NCBI RefSeq assembly: GCF_002999335.1
Contig: NW_020312210.1
Coordinates: 1-42,550, forward strand
Source: Cyclospora cayetanensis
Lineage: Eukaryota > Apicomplexa > Conoidasida > Eucoccidiorida > Eimeriidae
Reading direction: 5' to 3'
DNA length: 42,550 nucleotides
In this document: positions 22,191-34,150 of the stretch, one piece after another
Layout of the letters: every line of letters begins with the position of its first letter
Position numbering within the stretch: the first letter of the stretch is position 1
Position numbers and translations under genes: made by a program
Notes under the pieces: generated by a model
Database searches by the model: none
Told to the model about the DNA's origin: nothing
The model's input: the letters and a program-made list of their open reading frames with translations, nothing else

Positions 22191-24036
22191 AATAGCATAT
22201 CCAGTGTATCCTGTGTTGCCTTCTTGCCTGTTGCTTCCCCTTGGCTATGCCTTGTTGTTTGATGCCGAAGAGGTTGTCAGCAGGCGACGGGGGAGGGGGG
22301 GAGGAGACACGAGCTCTCAGTTGCTCCCTCGAAAAGTCTTTCGCCTTGGACTGTACGTCTGCCAAAGCACCGCGGATCAACTGTGGGATGCCACACTGCC
22401 GCAGGGCCCCTGCTGGTGCCACTTCTGCTGGCGCAGCAGCAGGGGCTTTGGCAAACCCCTCTTTCCCCTAATTGCTACGAAATTCTTTTTTGCACATATG
22501 GCCATAGCTGCCCAAATGTATTGTCCGCAGTGATCGCAACATCACCTTAATATCACAGCAGGACAGTCTAAAGCCATACAGAGAGTGCTGCTCGACATGC
22601 TCAATTTTTAGCGTCTAGAGGACTGTTCGGCCCCGCAGGAGCAGCCAGTGTTCAGAAGTGGGTTGAAGTCTTCATGCACAGGGGAGCTTGAGCGGTAGGA
22701 TGGAACGTGCTTCACCAAATACGGATATAAATAGTATATATTTATGCATTTGCTGAGAAGTTCCTTCCGCAAACTGTCTAAGCAGAATCAGGAGACAAAG
22801 GCTACACGAAGTACAAGCACACCACGTGCCTAGACAAGCGTCGCACTGGAACCTAGCATTCATGCGCTGCGCTAGATACCGTAGTTATAGTGATCGTGTT
22901 TCTTTTCTGGAAAAGCTGGACACCCGAACTGGAAGCCACCTCGTCTGTCTGGATGTTTATGAGCTCAGGGATCGCCTTTTCCTTCGCCTTTATGTAGGCG
23001 TTTGGCATATATGCCAACCTGGAATTTTGCATACTGTACACTACTGGCTCCTCTGTCAGTATGCAAGTCTCTTTCTACCACCGCCACCCGCTTTACAGGG
23101 AATCACCCGAGATTTTTCAGGATGCGCACGGCACTTACGAGAGCCTTCTTCTCATTATAATGCCTCTTCCTCCCTTTTAAAACGTAGAGCCCCGGACCAC
23201 CCGTTAGAGATAACCACTTGGTGCAACCTAGTCTCGTTTCACAAGCCAGCAGCCACATGTCCACCTCAGTGGGACAAGGTACCTGCATCCGGGAGCTGGG
23301 GGTGTATGTACACTGGATGATTCAACAAGGACCCTTGACTGTAACGAACCAAAATCAACATCTGGGCACAGGTGTTTCTAATAAACATGAAGAATTCAAA
23401 GAACTCACTACGTGGCTTAACGGCTTTTGTAGGCCAAATGTTGTAACGCATAGCTAGCTCAGTACAATAAGAATCACCTTTGTGTGCGGGCCTGCCGCGG
23501 CAGGCTGCTATTATGCGTAGCTAGATTCAGATCTGCGAGTACTCTTGCATGGTGTGGCAACGCACATGTTTCCTAGCTGTCTCTCACTCTGCCCTAACTC
23601 TGAACCCTATAGGATGACGAGAGAAAAAAGGCGAAGGAAGACGCTTTTCCGACTGCCTTAATGCGGCGGGTCTAGCTACATTTGGACTGTTTTTACTCCT
23701 CTAGCTGTAGCCTTTCATAAGAATTAGCAAAAGAACTGATCAACTTGTTTGTCCGTTTGTTTATCTCATTCATTGCACAGTAGGATTGACTCGATACAGG
23801 TTGACGTCTTGTATGCGTCAGATGTTCTATGCACCTAGCTGTGAAAGCTCAAAGTGCGTAGAGGGTGCGATTACGCGTTCCAAGCTACTCTGCACTCATG
23901 TCAGGATCTCTGAGGGATGCGCGTTTTGGGAGGGGAAAAAAGGAGCTCGTTTTAAAAACCATGCAATAGCCCTCTAGCATATTTTTATTCGCTGTGGCAT
24001 CAAGTGTCCCCCTACGGACACCACAGCCGGAGCGTC
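22191..24036. other. Intergenic region between genes B and C
   Basis: After the TAA of gene B the DNA is more balanced in composition and nearly free of microsatellites. Open frames are short. The longest, at 22141-22533, overlaps the end of gene B and has no splice support. I see no RNA gene, mobile element or conserved motif. It should contain the 3' UTR of gene B and possibly the promoter of gene C. Confidence 0.55.
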
Positions 24037-24612
24037 ATGACGTTGCTTCGCCTAGGCCGCCTTGGCTCAGCTTCTCGTGCAGCTGGGATTCAGTGGGCGA
24101 GCTACCAGAGGTAAGGCACTCATGCGTCCCTACAAAGGCAAAGACTGTTGCTGTGCTTGTGTAACGCTGGCGCCGTCAAGTTGAGAGAACTAGTGGTGCA
24201 GAACACAAGGTTACACGCCTCGCTAGGAAACTATGTGTGGAATTCGCTTGCTGTTGCAATGGGGGGCGTGTGAAGAAAGCGTTTTGCGGCCCTTTGGCAA
24301 ACCTAACCAATTTTGCACCACCCAACAGATTCCTCTTGCTGTCATTCTTACTGCAGCTGCTACAATGGCTAGTGATCTTGCGAGGCTAGGGAGGGCCACT
24401 GGCAGGGGTGTTGCCGCTCTGATTTGTGCCTTCCCTGCCCATGGGTTATCAGTTGCTGCGCTTTTACTAGCGGCGTTCGTAAGCAATTGCCACAACCGGG
24501 TGCGCAACCGCCTGTTTCTCTTCCTCTCTGCCCCGTGGCCCTTCTAACTGGCCAATTGGTGTTTGCGGGCTGCATTCACTACCTGAAATCCGTGCATTAC
24601 GAGGACACTTAA
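24037..24612 (+). CDS. Gene C: tentative small membrane protein (TMEM256/DUF423-like?)
   Basis: A possible first exon, 24037-24110, reads MTLLRLGRLGSASRAAGIQW and ends at AG|GTAAGG. Its Arg/Ser-rich, acid-free N-terminus resembles a mitochondrial presequence. A second exon starting about 24385 completes AGG and reads RLGRATGRGVAALICAFPAHGL. This resembles the R-L-G...G-A...G-A-H-G-L signature of TMEM256/DUF423 proteins. The expected second membrane pair (PVALLTGQLVFAGCIHYLKS, to the TAA at 24610-24612) lies in a different frame, and no acceptor AG exists to bridge the shift. So either the gene is broken or mis-sequenced, or the similarity is chance. TMEM256 proteins are small multi-pass proteins of unclear function. 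Confidence 0.28.
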
Positions 24613-25431
24613 AGGGAACTTGGTTGTGAGGCTATAAGGATGAACAAGAATGAAGTGCACTCATCACTTACCCTAGTCTTCTGCCATACCTATTCTCCAT
24701 GCGCATATTGCCCCCTAATTGGCATTCAAGCATCCTAGAGAGGCGTGTGTTACGTGCAATGAAGCAAATCACTAAATTGCAGCAAGAGAACAGAAAATAG
24801 GTACAGGGGTAGTGGAATATACCTTCTATTCAATCATCGCAATGACAGTTCTATGTTGCTGCTTCCTTCGCCGGGAGCTGCCACCCGCCGATCGTTGATG
24901 GCCTTTCTCCCTTCCTTAGGGTCTTCTTGGTTTCAGGTTGATGTTTGTTTTTCTGCTAACTGTTTTCAAGAAGCCTTGTCTTCACTGTTTCGTTGGATGC
25001 TGCACTCCGCGGCGGCTTGAGGGAAGAGCTAGAGAGACTTTCTGCATATTCTGCACGTGTTGGCTGAAGGCCAGGCCAGGGTTCTAGTTCATGTGCATGA
25101 AGGCTTGCCTCTCTCTCTGCGTTGTTTGGCGGTTAGGGATCGTATAATGTAGGCATATTGGCGTATATGCCCTTTTTTCTTTACCATCACCTCCCCTCCC
25201 TGGGTGGTGCATAACTCCGCGCGGTCGTGCTGCTTGTTGTGTGATAAAATAACAGCTTCTTCTCCCCCTTAACGCTCTCTTTCTTCTAAATGTACTAAAG
25301 CAAATGTTCATCCCGGTTGTTCCTTCCCGCTTTCCCGCCTCTATCCTTTCTCACAGCCCCCTGCCGCCTCCTGCCGGCAGCAGCGCTCCATCCTGCGCCT
25401 TGCGTTACTGTCGCTTTCTCGGGGGATCCTC
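24613..25431. other. Upstream region of gene D
   Basis: No open frame here is convincing on either strand. A CT-rich stretch (25310-25430) leads to the ATG of gene D and could be its 5' UTR. A segment at 24920-24980 (GLLGFRLMFVF in one frame) could be a further exon of gene C, but this is weak. Confidence 0.45.
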
Positions 25432-26641
25432 ATGATGGATCCCATGGCAGGCCGTCCCCGTGGTGGCGGCTTCCGTGGGCAGGTGCAGCCTCCTCTGAGG
25501 CTGCGCATGGGTCGCATTTTGCTGCGGAGGAAGAAGGTGTCGCAGCAGGATTTCTCCAGTGTATGGCAGCTGCTCGGTTTGGTCGAGGATGATGACTGGG
25601 CAACTTCTGCGGAGGAAGCGGCGAGCACCTCTTTTGTCTTCCTCTACGCTGTGGATGTCACGGATGTCGGTCTAGAAGGCCAGGTGCCACGAAATGCTCC
25701 CATAAGAGTCCTAGCAGTGCGGCCACCTGTCTCGCAGTGCCCCTCTCTAGTAGAGCATCAGCGCATAGCCAGCAATCTGAGAGACTATCTTCGCAGCCAG
25801 CTTGCCTCCTCTCCCCTCACGAGGCACTTCATCTTTGTTTTCAACGAGAAGCACACGTGGATAGGGCTTCGAAGCAAGAGCACGTCGATACTGGGTGGGG
25901 TCCTTTGAACGTGTTTTGCAAGATACGATATTAGCCACTTTCAGATGCCTCCTGCGGGAAAAGTTTTGTCGCTTGGACGCAATGCGCTTCCAGGCAGGCA
26001 GGCAGGCAGGCAGAGTCTGGCAAATTAGCAGCGCTCAGAGATACTGCTGTAGCAGTCTCTGGAAACGTCCCCCTACTCTTTCTCGCTTGCGTGATCCTTC
26101 GAAAGGGCCTGGTGACTTCTTGGCCTCTGCTGCGTGTCTGTATTCAGGCCGAGGCCAATACGTCGCTGTAATCAACATTTCAACCCAAGTTAATGGATTG
26201 ACACCTCTAGAGGTGCGTCTTTTGGAGGAGCAGCAGATGGCTGCGAGGCTAGTCACAGGCCCTTCAGGCAGAACAGTTGGTGGTTATTCTGTTTCAATGG
26301 CCACGCGTTTCTCCAGAAGTGTGGATGCCTCGCATCATCATTTGCAGCTGCAGCAGCACCAACCGGGCAGTGTGGCTGCCGCGGCAGCGGCGGTTGCAGC
26401 TGCACGGGGGGACAGAGGCAGTGTTTCTATGGCGCATTGCGGGTTGATTCCACAGCATCAGATGCAGCAGCAAATTCATTTGCAGCAGCAGCAGCAGCAG
26501 CACATTGTCTCGCCAAGGAGGTCATCTTCGCTTGAAGGGGTTCCTCCTGCATCTGCCATGGCTTCGAGCCACCCCGATGGCATGGATACACGGGAAATTC
26601 ACACACACGCATCGCAGCGGGAAAGCGGCCAACATAGCTAA
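25432..26641 (+). CDS. Gene D: two-exon hypothetical protein with Gln/Ala/His-rich tail
   Basis: Exon 1, 25432-25894, ends in phase 1 (CTG G|GTGGGG). Exon 2, 26148-26641, begins GC after a TATTCAG acceptor and completes a Gly codon. Together they give 318 residues and a TAA stop. Residues 1-155 are a compact mixed alpha/beta stretch: a basic start (RGGGFRGQ, GRILLRRKKVSQQDF), acidic VEDDDW, then SFVFLYAVDVTDVG and HFIFVFNEKHTWIGL, which alternate like beta strands. Residues 156-200 continue with YVAVINISTQVNGLTP. The C-terminal third is low complexity (HHHLQLQQHQ, Ala runs, Q7). ATG at 25432 is followed at once by a second Met codon, and either may initiate. I do not recognise the family. The clean frames and splice sites argue for a real gene. 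Confidence 0.75.
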
Positions 26642-28052
26642 ATCATTGAATACATATCAATGCGCGTTGTCACTTCAGGGCCGCTTTGTACATCCCCACT
26701 TTCATGATTCCATGTAATGTTCCTACATATATATATATATTATACCCGTGCACACCTGCTTGCCCCTTTTCGTCCCCCCGTGTAACTACCTGAATTCAAT
26801 CAGGCCCCCCAGCGTTTTTCATGCAGTTGCCTTTGCCGGCTGTTCATCATATATACGTATATATTATTTGATACTTCTTTATCGAACCGAAATTTATCGG
26901 GGTTGGTGCGGGATGGGCTCTCATTTCTTCTGGCGTCTCCCTCCGCTTTCTTTTGGAAAACTAGCGTGCTGCGTATCCATCTTTGTTGCTGTTACTGAGC
27001 GGCAGTCCGCTTTGGCAGCTTCTCTCTCATGTTCCTCTGATGCATTCAACTACCAACTTCTGTCATCGAAGCACCTCCTCCCCAGTTCGCGCCCATCCCC
27101 AGCGTTTCCTTTGATCAAAAAGCCGCTGCAGTTCATGGCGGCTGATGACAGAGTGCCCCAAATGTATTGAAATTTTGATATATCCGACAGCATGTTCCGA
27201 GAATTCTTCTCGTATGCTTTCCGCGTAGTTTTGGCGCGGCCGCGGGAACAAGGAATAGCCGTTAAAACCATCACTCTATTCCTACACCGCGCGAACTGTA
27301 TGTACAGCACAGCCCCCCCTGCTTAGCACACCGATAGAGAGTTTAGTTCGCCAGTCTGTTGGCGACACAGCACACCCCATCCGCATACAGCATAGCACGT
27401 GTTGCAATACGCCCCCACCGCGGCGATGCCGCCGCGTTGGTCACTTCAGGTTGTAATGATCATGTGCAACCCTCTAGCTGCCATGCAGCGCTCCGAGTAT
27501 TTGTTGCGAACAACATAGGTTTATCATAGGTCTTTACAGTATAGGTGTGTATGCGTACCAAATATAGTGCATCTTCCATACAGCGCGCGTGGCATCGACA
27601 TGCGTGTCTCTCTATGTCTGCGTGTCTGGTGGCAGAATGCCGTGCTTTTTTCGAAACGTTCGTAGCCCGCGAAAATGTCTATCGCAGGCCAATAAGGGCT
27701 GCGTCCACCGGCACCGAGAGAAAAAGCCGAATAGGATGGCTAGGCAGATACTCTCATCGAAGTCACCTTTTCCGCAGGTGGGCAAGGCCTCCTAATATCC
27801 CCTCAAGGGAGCGCTTTACTGCTGGAAAGGGAAATCATGGGGCTTACTATGGCCTTTAGTCATAATTGGATAAGAAGGTTTGCGCGGCGCATGCTGAGCG
27901 TGGAAGGGGGGTCCCTGGCACCTCGACTCTATTTTAACTGCTGTCGCACATCTGCCTAGTGCCCTGCCAATCCACGCTTGTTTCAGTCAGCAGCGTGAGA
28001 ACTACCCCCTTGCCAAAGTGCTGTGCTTGGCTTTGGGCCTTGCTCAGCGACG
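26642..28052. other. Convergent intergenic region between gene D and SepSecS
   Basis: The two neighbours end toward each other (TAA at 26641 on plus, TGA at 28055-28053 on minus), so this 1.4 kb holds two 3' UTRs and little else. A TATATA run lies at 26727-26742 and a second AT-rich patch at 26850-26875. No coding exon on either strand is convincing. I see no stem-loop that could be argued as a SECIS. Confidence 0.55.
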
Positions 28053-31000
28053 TCAGGAGGTCTCACCTTCGCTGTACTGTCTCTCTTCCTCCTTTGCACT
28101 TGGGTGTCGATCGCCGCTCCGGGGTTCTTCAGTCTCCGCTTGATGCGGAGGGGCAACTGGCAGAGACGTGTTCCTCGCTTGCCCAATGAGGCGACCAAAC
28201 CGCTGAAGAAAGAGTTGTAGCTCTTCTTTTTTGGCTCCTGAATCGCAGCAAAACAGAGGCGAGAGAAAAAAACAGTCAGGTGTCTTATGAGGCCCTGCCG
28301 GCATCGAGTGTACCGAGCTCGCCCGCTTTTATACGAACGAGAGGGGAGGCTTGCTTTCGTAGTGTGTTTGAGTTGCGGGGAATATGGAAAGGGAGAAAAC
28401 GGCTTGTGCTTGGTGTTATCCAGTGGCGGACCGATGGCGCAAGCCATGGCACAGTAAGGTACTGGGAAGCGGCAGTGGCTGCCAAAGCTCTGCAAGGAAA
28501 TCCCTGCCAGCTGCGTGGCTGAGGCACAAGCAGCACACAGCTAAGACGCATGAAAAGAAAACACAGGGTGGCCATATTCCCAGCAGCAGCAAACGCCGCT
28601 GTCAATACCAGGGCACTTCAACAGGGGGCTTTGCTGGTGAGAGCGACAGAGCACACCCAAATTGGAGTGCCAAGGTAATCAACTACGGGGAAGGTAACGA
28701 CACAACACACGCCATATGGCCTTCCCGAGGATAGGGGGAAACAGAGAGAGCCTCCATCTGTAGGAGGGCTGCCAATGCCAACTTGTTGATTTGCACCAAC
28801 AGATCGACGAAAGAATGTGCTTTGTTTCAAAGGGCACGAAGAATAAAGCGCATGCCGCATGACACAGGCAAAGGCATAGCAGGGTCCACGCAGTCGCAGG
28901 CGGATGCGGTAACAGACACAGGGCATGAGAAGGAAACGTGAACACAGTTGCTCACCAGCTGCACTCGGGGTCACTACACGCAAGCCTGAACATCTTCGGA
29001 AGAATAACTGAGACCCCAGGAAGGATGCTGAACAAGCACACAGGGCCTAAAGCATGGCTGGCAAGCATCCGAAGACACAGAGCTGATATCCCGAAGCGTC
29101 GATTAGGACTCATCCTTCTGAAGCCCTCGCCTTCTGCTCCTCCTCCTCGCTGTTGTGCCTGAAATGCATGCTACTCCCTCATTTTTTCGAGCTGCAGACC
29201 CCTGTCCCCCATCCGCATCTGGCCTCGCCCAGTGCCTGCTTCGGGGTCGTCTGTCTGTGCTTACGGCCTCTATCCTCGTAGGCTTCACTCTTGAGTGTAG
29301 ACAGATCGACTGCGATGGAGATCTTATTGCGGGGAGACGGTAGCACACGCAGGCCTGCACGTCCGCAAAGCCAAACGCCTCTGCCACAGCAGCAGCCTCT
29401 TAGACAACACTTCTTGCAGCAGTGTGTGAGAGCCCTCCACGAGCACACATGCAACAACTCTGCTGGTGCCGCCGAAGCAGCCGCTTAGCGAATCCACGAA
29501 ACGTATGCCCATAGAAAGGCCACCCCCCTTTTAAGGCCCTTCACGAGGCCTGCCCCATCGACCCCCCACAGCGAAGCGCCAAGAGGCCCCCCTTCCCCCT
29601 CCCCTCGACTTCGCCTCCCCTTCTTGCAGACAGACCTAAAGAAGCGCACAGAGTGGTTAGCTCCTCTTTGAACCACGCAAAGAGCTCCTTGCGGTCCCTC
29701 AGGAGCTGCTTAAGACCGACTTTGCCTGCAGACGCATGCCACACAGGGACAGACTGATGAACGGCTGCATCCGCTGGCCTCAAGCCATACACCCCGGCTT
29801 CTTTTCGGCACGCGGTTCGCTGTCTTCCTGTTGGCTTCACCAAGGCCCCTCTGGAAGAGGCCTCCGGCTGTTCGGCTGCATTGAGGAGTAACCCCTGTTA
29901 CGCAGGTGCACCCTTCGCTCATGCAGACGACACACTCTCTGTTGCATCCGCCTAGCGAGGGCAGGAGATGTGTGCCTAAAGGAAGTGCAACCTTCCCCCT
30001 CCGCACATGCCCTTCATGAAAGCCTCGTCGTCTCCTGCACACCCAGTCCGCCGAGGCTCTCCAAGAAAAGGCCGCCAGTCTCCTGCCCCGGAGACTTGCT
30101 TGCCGCAGGCGGAGGCAGCTGTCGAGCGAGCGGCTCCTCAAGAACCTTGAGAGCACCCACCCTTGAGAGGGCAGCCCAAGATAGGGCATGCAACACACGA
30201 GCAGCCGTAGCAGGCAAGGACTGTCGCTAAAAAGGCCTTACCCATCTCTAGCAGCGTGATCAACAAATCAAGGATCGGACTGATGCTCGCTCGCCCCGGG
30301 TAGCAGGCCGAAACGCGCGACACTAACCTGCACAAATGCCCATGCATGCTCGAGGCCAACTTCCTCAAGAGGGCGACACAACTTACCATGAGGCCCTAAC
30401 AGCAGCAGGGAAAAAAGGTGGTCGTTTCGGTGGTTGGGTGCCCCCTAGAAGGGGGCCAGTATGGGACGTTCACCATGGGAAGACGCTCAATGCGGAAGGC
30501 ATCGAAAATATTCAAAGAGGAAAAATGCAAGTCCAAGGGAAGGCCCCAGCCGCGAAAGAAAGAACGAGAGTGGGAAGAAACGCAAGGTATATATTCGAAG
30601 AGCGCTTAGACCCTTGGTATTACTTGTCTGTGGTGTCTCACTCACTCGGGAGCAGGGCCGTATATAAGTGCACCGCCTACGGGAGTCAGGAAGTTCTTGT
30701 CGCAACTAGACACGACCAAGTCCACGCGTCCAGCACTGCATCCCTGGGGCGTCAACACACAACCAACACAGAGGCAACCGCGTCATGCTGCATGGCGTAT
30801 CCGTAGACGCACAGCTACATCCAAAAGGGCCTTGCCTGCAAAACACAACTGACGGTGGGAGGGGCCGCCTGGCTTGACATCGAAGAGCTTCTGCTCTCGC
30901 AGTTTGCACTTCACACAGATGCGGATACGATACATGCACACGACCCCGCCCGTGCATCAAAAGCAGGGAGGGAGGGGATTAGAGAGGCAGACGCCAGAGG

Positions 31001-34000
31001 ACAAAAAGCGATGCAACAACGCAGAGGCTAAATCTCCCGCCACAACAGCCCTGGCAAAGATTGCAAATGCAGCTCAAACATGCGGCCCCAAGATCACAGC
31101 CTATTGATCGAGCCAGCCTCGGCCCACAAGGGTGTTGCTGCAACGGTTGGTGTTGTTGCAACTGTTGGTGCTGTTGCAGTTGTAGCCGCACCTGCTCGAC
31201 AAGGGCGCAGCATTTGCTGCACTGGAGGCCATACGCGTTATTGACCAGGTGGAAGACTCCCATCTTCTTACACAGCTGCAGTCGCGCGGCACTCAGAGCA
31301 CAAGGAAGAGGCACTGCGTCTTTTCAACAACGCCAGCCATATATATATATACACGTACAGCCCTCCCCCCTTCCCCTCCTCCCCTTAGCGGCCCTTTCAG
31401 CGAGCCATGGCTGTAGCAGCATCCGAGGCAGGGATACTCTCTATTCGCGCACCGAGGCAACGACACATGCCAAGCAACACAGCAGAAGAAGCGAGAAAGC
31501 ATTTTGCTCTCTGCTTCTGTGTAGCAGCAGAAGGATGTGAGCGCCTTGTTGAACGCACCTGCGCAATCTGCAGAATCATGTCAGGCTGTCGGGGAGCGAA
31601 CGCCGAAGTTGTGGAAATGACGCACAGGAGACGGTGTGCTTCCGCAGTCATTGCGCCTGAAGGAGGGGCGGCCCGTCAAAAGACACAAAGAAGCGAGGTC
31701 AACAGGTTGCTAGGAAAGAGAGGCGAGTAGATATACGTATGTATGCATATATATATGTATACATAGAAGGGCGGTGTGGCTAACCGCGAAAACTTGACGG
31801 TTGGCACAAAAGACCACCAGGGACAGCATCGTGGAGAAAACTACAATGCCTTCATGGACCGTTGGTTTCAGAGCTACTACATATACACATTGATGGGGCC
31901 CCCGCTCCTCGCGTTGCATGCGCGTGCATGCGGAAGGCAGGTGATGCGGGAGAAGACAACGGAATACAAAGAAGAGTCCGCATACGGAAGGTGCTCACGG
32001 ACAGCAGACACTGCACCGAAAGCTCCTCTCCTCTGTCCAGCAATACAAACTGAGCAGACGCAGCTAGCTAGCTAGCCAACAGGAGCCTTCTCCACGAAGC
32101 GGCGCGCGCGGAAAAACGGCGGCCACCAACACAAAACGAGGCAGAGCCCATGAGACGATTTTTGTTGAGAGAGAGACAGAGAGAGAGACAGAGAGAGACA
32201 GAAAGAGAGAGAGACAGAGACAAAGAGACACAAAGAGAAATAGAGAAAGGGAGAGAAAAAGAGAGAGAGGGGGGAGGGTAAGGCCCTTTTCCTGCCACTC
32301 TACGGCATCTTCCGTGGATCGCGAGATAGTACACACACATACACACATACATGCGGCCAAAAGCCCCCCTCTTTTCAGCGAATTACATGTCAGAAGTCTA
32401 GTGTCTATCAAATTGTCACAGAGCTTCGAGCTCCAGACGCACTCTCGATGCCGGCGAGGTCCGTTGTAAGAGTTCCGTCTGGCTCGAGGCGCTGATCTAC
32501 CACTCGCAGCTTCAGGCCTTGGCACGTCCATCCATACATACACACACACACTGACAGACACACAGCTAAATACACACTGACAGACACACAGCTACACACT
32601 AGACCACACAGACAGCGTAACAGTTCAGAGGCCGCAGAAAGACTGGGAAGGATGTTGCTCTCCAGGAGGTAGGCGTCGTGGTCGTTCGTCTCTGGAGCGA
32701 TTAACTGCTCCGTGTGTCTGCCTTCCTAGGCCCCTATAAGTAAGCGTTTGCTCAGACGTCCTCAGGTGCTCGCTGCATGCCTTGTGCATGCTTCTCTTCT
32801 GCACACGCGCCCTACTTGATACTGCTCTGAGCAGTATCAATGTGTGCGAGAGGGGAGACAGCGGCAGCAGGAGAGCGCGTCGCCGGCAGACGCCGAGTTC
32901 CACACAAATTTTTCAAGAGACCGCATGCAGCAGCAGACCTACCAGCATGCGTGACAGCCTTTATGCATGCCTTCTGGTCTATCCGCGAGAGGATGACCAC
33001 TTCCGCCTCTGGGCATAGGCTCTTAAGAGCACCGAGGCAAAGACTCATAGACATACCCGTAGCTATGGGGACTGGCAGACACCGCGCTGCGGACTGTCGC
33101 GCACGACACAAGAAAGTAGCGGCCAGCCCCATGGAGGGCCATTCGCATGCAGCAGCAGCCGCGCAGAGATGGAAGAACTAAAAGGAGAAGGCGGAAGCCC
33201 GCAACGGCCTGCCGTCCTGTGGTCGCTACCTAGGGAAGAGGTGCCAAGCCGTGTCTCCTGAGCTTCCTCCTCACCTGTACGCCACATAGGCGGACTGCAT
33301 GCAGCGCGAGGTAGCTCGTCAGTTGATACAGCAGCGAGGAGCCCACAGCCTTAGGCTGCAACGCGAAGATGTCTCCCGACCTACGTGCAGCAAGAATTCA
33401 GACCCGTGCATGCATGCGCGAAGAGCATCTTGCAAGCTTTCAGAAAACCCAGGAATCTCACGCGCTGTCCCTCTCGCTCCCTTTGTGTGCGGGTGCTTGC
33501 CTGCCAATGCCGTGCGCGAAGTGGTAATGCCTTTGCCTAACAAGCGAGCTGAAAATGCGGCCTTCCCTCTCCCCCACGGAGGCCTGATCCGGCTGATTGT
33601 TGGCGTCGGTTGCCGCAAGCTCCAGCAGCAGGTGCTCAATCTGCAGCGACGTCCAGCCTGCCTCCGGCAGTTGGCGCTGAGAAAGGAGGCTGCATGCCCA
33701 GGGCGCAGCAGCCACACCACAAAGAGGCAGGGAGGTCCTGAGAAGCTGCAGAGGCATACGCGACGCCGTGCGTCTTCCCTGCGGCAGGAGAGTGGCATCT
33801 GCAGGCAACCTGCGGCCTGAGGTGGAACGCGCCGCTTCTTAGGGCAGTACAGTTGCACTACCTGTTGAAACGACGGCTCAAGGAGTCCCTCGCCTGCGCG
33901 CGTAGACGCTCACACCGCAGGAAAACATGTGCGGCGGAGAAGCAGGTGCGGTGTATGCGGCAGCACCGCAACGCGCGCAAACGCGAGGGAGAGGCCTGCC

Positions 34001-34150
34001 CGGAAAGCCAGAGGGGCTAGGCGGCAAGCGACACACACAGAGGAACTTCTTCTCTTTTTGTGTTTCCCACGACCTTCTCACCTCTCTGGCCACACGGCAG
34101 TATGAAGGACTCAACAAATCCTCCACCGCGTCAAAACTCGCTTTCTCCAT
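28053..34150 (-). CDS. SEPSECS: O-phosphoseryl-tRNA(Sec) selenium transferase (SepSecS), 15 exons
   Basis: Catalyses the last step of selenocysteine synthesis: phosphoseryl-tRNA(Sec) plus selenophosphate to Sec-tRNA(Sec), using pyridoxal phosphate. Exons 5' to 3' (minus): 34150-34082, 33893-33862, 33689-33501, 33380-33275, 33093-32943, 32517-32443, 31656-31559, 31275-31192, 30743-30646, 30327-30242, 29725-29636, 29354-29265, 29027-28956, 28518-28432, 28237-28053. All phases agree and give 1512 nt or 503 residues, against 501 for the human enzyme. The phosphate-binding loop GEREGR is at 73-78, followed by HYHFAHGIGR. Other family blocks are PIATGMS, RIDQKACIK, VNNAYG, YPGRASISP and LGSQLFFRR. 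The Schiff-base lysine is in CDKNF at residue 284, the same number as in human. The protein acts as a cytosolic tetramer with PSTK upstream. Intron 3 is GC-AG; all others are GT-AG. The stop is TGA. Divergent from gene F. The start fits the family length exactly. Confidence 0.96.
31134..31191 (-). repeat. CAA/CAG-rich stretch at the 5' end of SepSecS intron 8
   Basis: Directly after the GTGCGG donor, the minus strand continues open as a Gln/His-rich peptide (LQLQQHQQLQQHQPLQQ). It is not conserved in the enzyme family, and the next exon (30743) continues the family sequence exactly, so I treat it as intronic. Retention would insert a Gln/His-rich segment in frame until a later stop. Confidence 0.6.
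32165..32280. repeat. (GA)n purine tract in SepSecS intron 6
   Basis: About 115 bp of GAGAGACAGA repeats on plus, so CT-rich in the transcribed sense of SepSecS. A CACATACA repeat (32330-32352) and a CACACTGACAGACACACAGC repeat (from about 32541 into 32600) lie in the same intron and in intron 5. Confidence 0.85.

Noticed and set aside
22141..22533. 130-codon frame overlapping the end of gene B
   Set aside because: It overlaps the last exon in another frame and has neither splice sites nor recognisable motifs.
28053..28055. TGA stop of SepSecS as a possible recoding site
   Set aside because: Another stop follows after two codons, and the protein already has the full family length, so it is an ordinary stop.
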